Assembly: GCF_032854445.1 (NCBI RefSeq)
Contig: NC_088295.1
Coordinates: 81,450,644-81,514,643, forward strand
DNA from: Liolophura sinensis
Lineage: Eukaryota; Mollusca; Polyplacophora; Chitonida; Chitonidae
DNA length: 64,000 bases
Direction: 5' to 3'
Numbering within the stretch: the first letter of the stretch is position 1; the number at the start of each line of letters is the position of its first letter. Positions 50,377-62,100 of this stretch are shown here, piece by piece. The notes beneath the pieces were generated by a model. It searched no databases. It was not told the DNA's origin and saw only the letters and a program-made list of their open reading frames with translations. The position numbers and the translations under genes are program-made.

Positions 50377-50696
50377 TTCAAATTATTATCCAGAGATTTG
50401 CCTTTAAATCATCGTCCAGAGATTTGCCATTGCATCGTCGTTCAGAGATTTGCCATTACACCATCGTCCCGAGATTTGCCATTACATCATTGTTCAGAGA
50501 TTTGCCATTACACCATCGTCCCGAGATTTGCCATTAAATCGTATCCCAGAGATTTGCCATTAAATCGTATTCCAGAGATTTGCCATTAAATCATCGTCCA
50601 GAGATTTGCCATTAAATCATCGTCCAGAGATTTGCCATTACATCATCGTCCAGAGATTTGCCATTAAATCATCGTCCAGAGAATTGCCATTAAAAC
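50377..50696. repeat. 26-bp minisatellite, about 12 copies
   Basis: The unit AGAGATTTGCCATTA plus AATCATCGTCC repeats with a 26-base period and small changes. Since 26 is not a multiple of three, the apparent peptide repeat in the open frame 50290-50589 spans three units (78 bases). This is what a non-coding array read through by chance would give. Confidence 0.93.
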
Positions 50697-51074
50697 TGAG
50701 ACACGTTTGTTTAAATTACACTTGCACGAGTCTTAAAAATGTAATCTATGTGACACAAATGAGACAGTCTCAATTTTCGTGACGAAGTAAATATGGACGA
50801 CACAAATACAAATTATATCAGCAAATATCTCACTTTTTTGATCTGTATAAGTAATTCAGCAAAGAAACTTTCTCCAGTGGCGTTCTACATTCTTCCAGCG
50901 AAAACCAATATATTTTAAATGATTATAACTATTAAACAGTTCATATGATTGATCCCATTCACAGTAGGCTAAGGTTAGCAAGATTATCCAGACATGACGT
51001 ACAGACGTGTGTTTTCAACAGGTTGAATAACTCTAATAACCTGGAGATAAGAATAGGCAGGGTCCCCAGCTTAT

Positions 51075-51235
51075 GTGAACAGAAGTGAGTGAGTGAGTGC
51101 TTGGGGTTTAACGTCGTACTTAACAATTTTTGACGACGAAGGAATCCTGAGAGTGCATGTAATGTGCCTCCTTGTTGCAGGACGGATTTCCACTGCCCTA
51201 TGTGAGCAGGACATATCATACGAATGGCCCTACCA
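51075..51235 (-). mobile_element. tRNA-derived SINE family 1, 3' part
   Basis: On the minus strand: AAAAATTGTTAAGTACGACG, then TTAAACCCCAAGCACTCACT and an (ACTC)n tail. This matches the 3' half of the copy at 18708-19023. The tRNA head is not recognisable. The 142-codon minus-strand frame across it is not credible as a gene. Confidence 0.8.
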
Positions 51236-54200
51236 ACAGATTCAAGTTTGAAAACATGAAACGAAACTATGCGAGAGATAAATCCAGGAACAACAATGTT
51301 TAAAACTTTCTCAATATCGCCCCCACGGTAATATTGTTTCTGTAGATAATAACACCATGTATATGTGTTTTTGCAATAATAAAACAACTACTCGTACATC
51401 TCGGTTCCATGCTTGCATAGCTTCAACGCCTATACAGACATATATGTCTTTTTCTTGTATCCAAATCATACATACATACATACATACCTTTCACTTGCAC
51501 TTAAAAGCCCAGAGTCTACCACCCACATGGTTTATATAAAATGCTTTACTCGTACTAAGAGACTACACCCAAATTATTTAACAATCTTCGCTTATCATAA
51601 GTAACACTCGTTACAAGTCATTCCTCACTGGATGTATATGTCTTAGTAAACTAGCACCTGGCAAGACAGACGTGTCAGTACTTTACTTTTATGCTACTCT
51701 GGGTTCGTGTAAACAAGTGTGTACGTAGAGGCGTGGGTGTTGGTTAATAGAACATGGTCATTTTTTAAAGTGTCATATTTCAGACGAATTTGTTTATAGC
51801 GTTTTTTTGTTTGTAGTTCGTTTAAATTTCTTGTATGAATCTGAAAAAAAGTTGGCGACATAAAGCAGTACAAAAAGCAAGACTCTTGAACAGCGTTTTC
51901 TTTCAGGTTAATCCATGCATCTTTAAATAATAAAGACAGCATGTACTTCTGGCGGCACGCCGCTTGTTCGTGCTGAGGGTCCTTTACACCGAGAGGTGCC
52001 GTGTGCACTTATGCCGGATTGTCAGTAACAGGTCCCTTAGTGGCACAATGTCCCAAGGACAGACTAAAAAAGCATCTGTAGACCACAAAAACATTTTCTC
52101 TCAGATATTGCTGAATGCTTATAGCTGTTATATTTCACTGCTAAGTGCAGTAAATGAGAGTAAAACACGCTATTTCATTAATCTTGAGATCTCGCTATCA
52201 AAACAATCACTAGGTGTGTAAAAAACACTGTTGTTGACAATGGACCCTTGCCAGGTGTGCTCAAATATTGGGTTGCAAGTAAAACTGGATATATATAACA
52301 GTATCATGGAACACGTCTGCAGTGGAATAGGAGATAGCACAAGCAAATGACACAAGCAAACCCGTGTTTCACTTTGTTTTTATTGACAGACTGTCTACTT
52401 AGGCGAATACCTGATTGGTTGGTTGAAGAATTGTTTGACATAGTGTCATGCCCACGACATGCCAAAGCTCAGGCGACTGCCCAGACTGCTGAAGAGTAAT
52501 TTCCGGTTTGTTCCATCAGGGTACCTTGCATTTCATTTGTTATGGTGCATCAGGCGTTTAGGTAAGAGTTTATGCACAAAGTGAGCAGTTGACGCGGGCA
52601 GGTTTTCATTGTTGACATGAGCTTCTGTCTCACACTCCTATACCCATGACAAATGCAGCTGTACGTATGATATACCCGCTGGTACCGCGTCATTTATATT
52701 AATATCAAGCTCCATAAACCAGGTTCTCAGAACGGTAGTGTTAACTGGTGTAGGCCTACCTATGATTCATCGTCTCTCAGCTATGTCAAGTGTAGGTGTA
52801 GCGGTCCTTCAACGTTTCACCTAGCTCCTACATGTACAGTTGCATCGACTAAGCACTTTTATCTGCATGTAAACAATGATAAAAATTCGCTGCTTCCGTT
52901 TTCACCTAATTTACTTCTATTATCAAATGCCTACCCATTTCAAGAGCTTTTACAGGACGTCACAGTGTATTTATTAAAGTAATCATTGGGGTGGTCTGTC
53001 TTGATGTAATCATTTAAAGGGCACTTAATTCTTTAGTTTTGAAAAGTCAGTGAGGAAATCTTTTGAAAACTTCATCATTTCCAAAAAACAGGGTAAGTTG
53101 GTTGTGCACCGGTATGGTAAGCCATTGCTGAGCTTAATCCTTCTCTGCATGTCATCATTCTGTTACTGAACTGTTATAAAAACCAGTGCTTTGATCTTCT
53201 TTAATATCTGTACATGTATATGCTCTACCTTAAAGATATAGAGTATAAATGAATACTCTTGCGCAGCCTTTGAACCTATTATCAAGGAGTTGAAAGTCCG
53301 TAGTTAATATAAAAAGGAATTCCCTGGATAAAGATCCTCTGCTAACAGCGTAACGGTCACGATGACAGACCTCCATGGTCACGCGCTGTTTAAATAAACT
53401 TAGGAGTAGTACTTAAAATCACGAGTGGTTTGTGGAACGGCAGACTGGGAGTTTGTATCGTCTCTGATCTGTTATTCCTTGTGTCTGTACTACAGACGGC
53501 TCACGATTCCCTGCAGCATGACATCAGCAGAAATGTTAGTTTTTGCTCAGTTGCATGCATTTACAGTAACATGATGGTGCAAACATACTCCCCAGAAGAG
53601 GCAAAGTTGAGTGTTACTCTCTGCACAGTATACTGTACCAGGAATGAGCACAGGCACAAAGCTGGCCATCAGATCAACCAAAGTGTATGAGATTTAATGT
53701 CTCTGAGTAGCTGGGTTGTGTAATGTGATAGTATGACGGTCAACAGTTCATTTTACATGAGGTTTTCCCTTTCAGTTTTCTTAGACATTGTTCCAGAAAA
53801 AAAGATATTCATATTTCGTATACTTAAAATGTAGTCATAGACCTAACGGTGCCATTGTGACGTATGCAAATTACTCACATGAAAGTAAATTAAAGCCATG
53901 TCGGTTGAAACACTGGTTTCAACTTTCATCTGTTTTGGTGGTGCACTAGGTATACATTATCTCCACGTGGAAATGATTGTTGTCATTCATTGATGGTGTT
54001 AATCATTTGTTGCCCAATTGTCAGAAAGCAGATCTATTTGCTTAGTTTTCATGAATCATCTCCTCTAACGTTGTTTTCTTTGTTGATAGGTACAGATATG
54101 TGTTTAGCCGCTGAAAACGCATTGGCAAAATCCTCCCCTGCCTTGTTATACAATCATCTGTTCAAACACAACCACAGCTGCTTCGACACGATTATCTAGT

Positions 54201-54784
54201 ATTACTATTTGTATGGAGTATTTTGGTTATAACCGCTATCCATTGGCTCGCCGAATACAATGGTCATTTCGAAGCACTTCTCTTCTTTCAACAACATTCA
54301 CTGGTGACACTTAATACTGATATATTTCCTTATACATTCATGTGTGGGTTAACTTTGGAGAGTTTGATGTTGACTCAAGTGTCTGATCTGTCAGCCATGA
54401 GACCAGTGTCTCATCGGTATAAAACAGCTCAATATTACCTATCTGCATGAACTGACTCTCTGTTCTGCATCTTTCACGATCACTGTATACATATATTATG
54501 CGCTATCATAATGTTCCATTGTCATGAAACCGCTCATTGTAGGTGTAAGGTAATCAGCAGACTAAATCTGCACCCGCGACATTCTACGTGACTCACGTGT
54601 CAGTGAAGATGACGACCCCGCTCATTCTCCATGTCTGTATGTTTTGCGAAGGTCGTGGGAACCGGGAAAGCAACAGTACCGCCATCTACTCATACTAGGT
54701 GGTTTTCTGTGTAACTTTCAGTCCGTTAATACACTGATACATGAGCTAAGCAGTAAAATAAAACCGCAGTTTTGTCCGACAGCC

Positions 54785-55036
54785 ATGCGTTTTATTATTC
54801 TCTGTTATTTTGTTGGAGTTTTATTAGCTGTTGGTGTCTGTTCTGCGATACTGGTATGTCCTCCTGACATCCGCTTCACGTGCATACCCGTCATTAAAAA
54901 ATTGTCAAACCTCTATCCACTAACAAAAAAACAAACTCAGGCATTCATAATCCGGCATTACTTGTGTCAGTCCGACAAACGGCAAAGGTGTTCTCAATCA
55001 GTTTTCACATTCTGCAGAAAACCCGCACATGTCTAA
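54785..55036 (+). CDS. Possible short secreted Cys-containing peptide (hypothetical)
   Basis: An ATG in GCCATGC context opens an 83-residue frame. Residues 1-21 look like a signal peptide: a basic start, a hydrophobic core with FVGVLLAVGV, and a small-residue CSA end. The remaining about 62 residues hold five Cys spaced irregularly and several basic residues. I recognise no family. There is no clear promoter, splice partner or conserved domain, and the AT-rich background makes chance frames likely. A mature peptide with an odd number of Cys would dimerise or be incomplete. Treat it as a candidate only. Confidence 0.25.
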   Translation: MRFIILCYFVGVLLAVGVCSAILVCPPDIRFTCIPVIKKLSNLYPLTKKQTQAFIIRHYLCQSDKRQRCSQSVFTFCRKPAHV

Positions 55037-55194
55037 ACTGGTGACTTTAAACTGGTAGGAAGTGAACAATGACTAAGGAATAAAACTGCTCTTCACTCAT
55101 GCGTACTTTATCACCAGGTTGAACATTATATTCCGCTCAGTACAATTCAATACTGGTTTTGTGTTTTTTTTCATAATAGTGGTTAAGGGGCCCA

Positions 55195-55395
55195 TTCTAC
55201 AAAGCTGTCGCAACGCTTCCATGGAGACGTATCTTCACTGTATGTTGTCATGGAAATTGCGCCAGGCGCAGTTTTGCGACTGCTTCGTAGAAAGCTGTGA
55301 CAATGCTGCATCAAGCGCTTTTACGTACCATGGTGACATATCTTGTTAATTTGTGTTTTCACAGAAATTGCGCTAGACGCAGTTTGCGACACATG
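55195..55395. repeat. Diverged local duplication (TTCTACAAAGCTGT type)
   Basis: AAAGCTGT occurs at 55201 and 55291. CATGGAGACGTATCTT is followed about 109 bases later by CATGGTGACATATCTT. GAAATTGCGCCAGGCGCAG is followed about 111 bases later by GAAATTGCGCTAGACGCAG. The two copies together look like a repeat element of a kind scattered in invertebrate genomes. The frame 55343-55600 begins inside it. Confidence 0.65.
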
Positions 55396-56547
55396 TGTGT
55401 TTATCGTGCCATCCGATAATTGTGAAGAGAACAAACTTAAAAACGAAGATTGCCAGACCGGCTTAAAGGAAGGTATAAACGAAATGTGGTTTAGATGTAG
55501 ACTAACAAAAGGGAAGAAAGGCACATTGCATGGCTGTGACAAGAAAATCATACTACAAACAGATTCACTGAGCAATTATACCATAAATAACAAAATTTAA
55601 GTTTATTAGAATTTATCCCCTTTTAGGAACCGTTGTTTCTGCAGTGTAGGCGAACTACATCTTACGCTGATTTCTTCAGTTCATGTATTTATTGTTGATC
55701 TATGTCGCAGTCAAGTTAACTCACAGACCTCCTGACTCGAACATGCGGCAATATGCAGATATATACCATATCTATTTGCTTGACTGCGTTTTTTCATGTG
55801 GAATAAAATTTTTAGCCATAAGCATTTTTGCACTAATGCAAATAAAAACTACAAATTAATGTTTTCAGAAAAAAGAATAATGTTTTAATTTTTGGTCATT
55901 GACACCAAACTGACCACGCAATGCATTCCATATCATAGAATATCTAACTCACAGATCTGCCTGAAGTACTTTTTGATCACGTGAGTATCAAGTAATAAAT
56001 ATCACAAAATATATCAGCTTGTAATTTCCAAAATCCAGACAAAATATATGAACACTATTTGTTAATACCCGATCGCTTAACTAAGAAGATTCAGACCCAG
56101 ATTAGACCGATAATCCGCACTGGTGTTGTGTAAACCTTCACTCTATACCCAGGTAACCTTTGAACGGTGTTCAGTATTTTCCTAATGATTATATCATTTA
56201 CTTCTGAACCTAGGTTCAGTGCGCAACAAAACATTATCTAGTCATATTTTCTTTTCGAAAGAGGAAATGAGGAGACATGTAAAGTTCACTTAAAATCCAT
56301 AAGTGGGTAGTTAGCACCTTGTTACCTCTGGTATAATGAGGACTCGTAATCCGATTAGATTACTTTATATGTGTGTTTGCTAAATGCCTTGCCATAGTAA
56401 CTGATTGCCTGGGACTGATGAAAATTGCTTAATGTCACTTAGGCAGAATTGCTTGCATCCATATTAGGTGGTGATTCATGCCTTAGAAAATCGTGCCATG
56501 TTACCCATACCCTAGATTGTGTTTTACAAAAGAGAATTTACAAAACC

Positions 56548-56553
56548 TTTATT
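56548..56553 (-). promoter_or_regulatory. Candidate polyadenylation signal for the Ig/CCP/LDLa gene
   Basis: AATAAA on the minus strand lies about 93 bases after the stop codon at 56646. The position fits a short 3' UTR and supports 56646 as the true end of the gene. Confidence 0.6.
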
Positions 56554-56645
56554 TCGGGCTACATGGAGAATATTCCGGTAAAATGACCTGGATTATCAAG
56601 AACAGCCTGGTTCTATAGCTGCATGAGTGTGCTCAGTCTATCCGA

Positions 56646-59052
56646 TCACTCCGGAACACACTTAATTTCATCTGAGCCATCCCCGCAGTCATCGTCATGA
56701 TTGCACACCTTTTCTCTGGCGATACACTTGTCATTAAAACAGCGGTATTGTTTCCCACCACACCATTGGCCGTCCGAGCGTGCGCAGTTACATTCGTCCA
56801 TACCGTTGTAACAGTCCTTCCGCTTGTCACACACTCTGCTCACATGCACACATTGGCGATCTCCACAGTTGTATTCCTCTTCCGGGCAGCCGTGACATCC
56901 TGCTTCGTCCGAGCCGTCCGAACAATCATTCTCGCTGTCACACTGCCAGCGCGGGGGGATACAGTTCCCGTTACTGCAGCGGAAGGACACCAATGGGCAT
57001 GGGTAGACACCGTGTGAGGAGCAGAATGTAGTCCTTCGGCTGTAAAGGACTCTCCGACAGCATCCCCACTCCACGTAGCGTGTCCTGACCGGTATAAAGG
57101 ATTGCTCACCCTCAGGGCACGTCACTGTCCGGCATCTCTCTACCCGAGGGTTACAGTGAATAACTGGAAGAGTCAGAATTTCTCACTCAAGTTAGAGAAT
57201 CAGAGAGATATGAACGTGTCATGCACACGTTTTATTTAAATTAAGAAAGGACAGTAAATAATATGTTACTTCGGAGGAGGAGTGGGAATGGTCATCGCAG
57301 TTTTTTCTTGGTAACGCCATAAATCAACTTTTAGTCCATAATGCACTAGACCGTGGAATCCCCATGTTAGAGAAAACGGAAACACCATGGTGCCTCACCG
57401 GTTACCCTTTGCAAATATGACTAAAGGGCAAACCCGGGTTCGCGTGACGTCGGCGGAAACAGCTGGCATACGTTGTCGGACTATGGAAATAATTTGCAAC
57501 TGATAGGTTCAAATTGATAACATGGTTCAAAATGATAACATGGCAACTCCTTTTCAAAGTACGCTCTGAACTGCAAAATCTTGGCTTTGCACCATCACAA
57601 AATATAATTTCTTCTAACGTTTTCAAAATATAGACAATGCGTTATTTTCATCTGGAATTCGTGGGGGTTTGTTTGGAGGGAAGGGATAGGATTAGTACCG
57701 CATGGGTTTTGGATTAAGTTGTCGTTACTGGACTTGATCAACATAGCATCAGCTTGGACTGACGGCCTTTGGCGAATGATGTTGCATGTTCTAAACTATA
57801 GGCTGATAGGATGTGCTTTTACTGGCCACCGCCAGGCACCCCAGTGAGGTGCCGTCAGGTTTGTTGAGGTGTTACCAAAGACTTAATCCAGTTCCCACTT
57901 CATGCTGAGAAATATTCTTGATGAAAACACCAATGAAATATATAAACAGATAATTCTTGGATTAAATTATTGGTACACAGCAATATGATTTGTTCAATCA
58001 TGGGTGAACATTCACTTCCGGACGGACTGACGGATGAACTGACGGACTGTTCAACTAGTTCACTTACTTCCACACCTCTCCTCATCGTAGCCACCATCAC
58101 AGTCATAATGTCCATCACACACCTTGTTTAACGGCAGACATGCGCGGTCTCCTGGACAGGTGAACTCGTCTTGCCCACACCACGCAATCTCTGCCTCACC
58201 CAGAGGTGCCCATCCCCGGGCGCACCAAGCCTCGTCTGACCCGTCGACACAGTTCTTATCACGATCACAAACCTTTAAACGGAATAAAAAAACACCCCAC
58301 TGCAATACATTGTTTTGGAAAAGAAGTATATAAGAGGACTCAGAAGAAACAAAAAAATTGTGCGCAAGATCCCACGGGAACTTTCATAACCCAAAAATAT
58401 TTACATGTCCATGCATGGTAACAGTCGGGAAAAGGTGTATTCGATATTTATTCGAATTTCGAGTTTAAAAAGTACAGCTTTTGAACAAGACGGTTAAGTC
58501 GTTATCACAAAAAGAGAGGTAAAGAGTAAAATTTTACAGAGCCATCTGCTGCTCGCAGCGTGTCTTACATAGTCAAAGTCCACACACTGTCCGTCCCGAC
58601 ACCGGAATTGGGATCCGTCACACGGGGAGCACCCCTTCTCATCTGTGCCATCCGAGCAGTCATTATTTCCGTCACAGACGACTCCATTCCGTACGCAGTT
58701 GCCATTAACGCAGGGGAAACCCTTAGAGCACGGCTGCAGGCGGAAATTCCTCTCACACACCATTTTGCGCATGTCATACAAAGCACTTCCACAACATCCC
58801 CAATGGCGACTGTCTGCATCACGGGGTATCATGTAGTGCGCGTGCGCGGAACAATTCAAGGAGAAACAATCTACCTCTGTTTGATTGCATCGGATTTCTG
58901 ATTAAGGGAAGTAGTTAGAACAAAGATTATTACAGTAGTCGGGCATGAAAACTATTCGCACATATGGATATTGTAGATTCTTCACAGGTAGTTGGGACAT
59001 TTTCCAAAGAGATCAAAAGGCATTTGACTAAAACACCCACCCCCAAAACGGC

Positions 59053-59116
<64 letters not shown>

Positions 59117-62100
59117 TGTACAGTTGGTGCCGCGCTGAGATGAATTAGTCTTTGCCTTAATATTAAGATTTAATCACAGGATATATGTTAAAAAGCAGCT
59201 TATTTTTAGAACGCTTCTTCATCACCATATGGTTACTGATTCAGCCAAAGATTTTATACAGTAAATGAGAAACTAGAGGGCGACTTAAATTCTCAAGAGC
59301 ATCAACCTGAAAATACGAACAAAACAAACTAACAGGGAATGGCAACCGCCGTGACGATATCAGGCCGTTTTCCTTACCAAGACAAGAAGGTGGTTTATGG
59401 GACCATTTTCCATCCGCCTGACAACGGGTATGTCGTGAGGACCCGTCAGTGACAACACCGCTGTTACACCTACAGAAAAAATACATGTTCTCATAGTTAA
59501 AACTCTCACAATTATCACAGTTTACTTTGAATATCAACAACGCCAGTTACAATTTTCTGTTAAGACAACCACAATCATATTAATAGCAAGAAGTGATCCT
59601 GCATGCATGAAGGCGAGCTCTGGACTAAGACGTTCTTTCGAAAAATCAACGGAAGTTGTGTATGAGCATGTCAAGTGAAGCTTACATCTTACCAAAAGTA
59701 AAATATCCCTCCCAGGGTGGTTTTATTGCCAACTAGTCTTCCCTCATTGAACCCAGGTGGTGGGCCACAGTCTATCTCTGTAATAGATGGAGAACTGTTA
59801 GTACGGTGAGTTCCTTATGAAATACCCCAGCCAGAGATAGGTGGATTCCAACACTTTCTGATCCAAGTGCACGTTAATGACCTGACATAACGCCTTAAAT
59901 GACTCAACCTTACACAATTAAATTCAGATATCTAGTACGCTAAAATCTCTCCTAATTGCTATAAAAAGGTTCTTCATATACTTTTACAGAGAGGTTAATA
60001 ATGCTTGATAGGTTGGTGAACAATGAAATATAGTTTTATTTAATTTAATCAGACATGGGATAGGCCTATTCCTCATGAGTCATCTGGAATTTATGTCAGT
60101 AATTTTACTGTATGAAAACTTGATCTGACCGACACAATTTGGAACCGGATCACTCCATGTTCCGTTAGGCTTGCAGAAAATGTCCGTGGGTCCGTCCAGA
60201 CGGTAACCAGGGAGACAGGAGAAATACGTGTGGTATGAGCGGCCATTGCGAGCTGTCCTCGCCACCAAATTAGGAGTAACCTCCAGACAGGGACAAACAG
60301 AACCTGTACAGAAAATCAAATGAGAAAATAAAATCACGTAGTAAGCAACAAAGAAGATTTGTCGACATCGACTGTGCAAGCACGTATTCTCCTGTTCTGT
60401 CGCAGAATTTATTATGTTTGCGACTACATCTGTTCAAATAACAGGAAATTATGAAATCCACTGGTTTATTACCTTGGCAGACAGGAGAAGGTGGGTACCA
60501 GTTGCCTCCAATCCGACAGGTGCTTACGTTGGCTCCATCCATGGCGTAGCCCTCAGCACACCTGAACACTGCACGACCGCCCAGCTTATTGTCCTCCTCC
60601 AGTAAGATTAGGTTCTCAGACGTGATCACAGATTCTGGACACGTCCAGTCTAACAACAAATTAGGCAACATTGTTATGAATTACATCCGGGTTAATTGTT
60701 GGACTCAATGATTAAGTGGACAATATAACAATCCTTTTAATGCAGTTCGTTAGTTTAATGTAATCGGAATTTCAGTTTACCTTCAACCGTTATGTCAATG
60801 GTTGTCCTCCCGGTTTGCTGTAGATTAACACACGAGAATTTCCCTGAATCTGATTGGCTGATATCCGCTATTTTCAATTCCAGCCCAGAATCTGCTGTTT
60901 CCCTACTTGGATATGACTTCCGGTGTTCGTTCACCCAGTACAAGAACGCATCAGATGAGCTGTTATAGCGACACGTGAGGATCACCTTGGCTCCAGGACG
61001 AACAGCCAATCGCCCGTTGGGTGTGATAAGCTGTTGTCCTTTTTTAACTCGAATCTCAACTACTGGAGTGGAGTTGCCTGAAAAATTAAAACAACAATTA
61101 TACAAGACATTGCCTTTACACAGATTTGTAGATTTGAGTAAACGGGAGGCATTCATAAAAACGTATTCTTAAATTAAAATTTCAACTTATAAGAAGCTGC
61201 AAGAAGCGTCAAGAAATATTTAAGCCGGTATCCAACGCCTTTATGCAAAATAATTTTCAACAACTTTTCTGAAAAATAAAGAGGAAAATGTTTTAGTTGT
61301 GTGCCTCTTATTGTTACTGAATTACTCAATAAATAATGTGGTTCTCACCTGTTTTTTGTTGGTTTGGCGTACAGTATGGAATCTTATCACTCCATTCTCC
61401 ATTAACACAAGCTATGTTGTGCTTTCCATGAAATATAAATTTACCAATGTCTACACACCGGGCCTGCAACTCGGTACCATGGGGATAACGCGCTGACGAG
61501 TTGCCTGGCAATTGCTCATAATTAATGAAGAAGAGGATGTTGTCGCCTGGGACCCGGATGTCGCATGCAGAGAACGGCACTCCATCCGTTCCAGCGCTGT
61601 CTACATAACAGAACAAAAACACTTGACTAATCATATCATTGCAGAGTGTATATAGCTTTCATCTTTAGACTTATCAGGATACTAAAACGCTTTTCATCGA
61701 TATGACTGTCAGGTTGTCAGATGGGATTGATGACTGCACGGGATGAAGGGAGGGGCAATGACCTGATACAAGGCATAACCATGTCCCATCAGCCCTTTTC
61801 AACATTTAATCACATGGGTAAAAACACCTATACATAACGTCTATAGATATTCACTCAGTTCAGTTACATGCTTAACCATTGGTTTCGTGGTTTATGAAAC
61901 TATTTTCACATAAACCATGCACTTCTGTAAATAACAAGTCTGTTGTTTGTTTCCTCTGAGTACTGAAATTTCAAATTCCCTCATTCCCACCCATATATTG
62001 CACAATAGTTTGTTGTCGGGATACGGCAGAAATAGTGGCGATGTGGCATTAAGCCATCATCATTCAATGGTTCACAATAGTTTTGTTGATTCACAAAATG

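Larger units (their letters stand above)
41321..56547. other. About 15 kb intergenic region with repeats and one doubtful ORF
   Basis: No gene with recognisable domains is seen. It holds a C14 homopolymer (41769-41782), the second copy of a dispersed repeat, SINE pieces, a 26-bp minisatellite, a TACA microsatellite (about 51466-51488), a small duplicated segment near 55.2 kb and a short signal-peptide-like ORF at 54785. These are listed separately. The frame at 47905-48102 looks somewhat protein-like (Glu/Lys/Gln-rich) but has no known relative I can name. Confidence 0.55.

Noticed and set aside
50959-51387. 142-codon minus-strand frame
   Set aside because: It runs through the SINE at 51075-51235 and has no domain or splice signals.
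55343-55600. Cys-containing 85-codon frame after a TTTTCACAG-type acceptor
   Set aside because: Its start lies in a small duplicated repeat. Joining the 54785 frame through the plausible donors to this acceptor gives early stops. No family is recognised.
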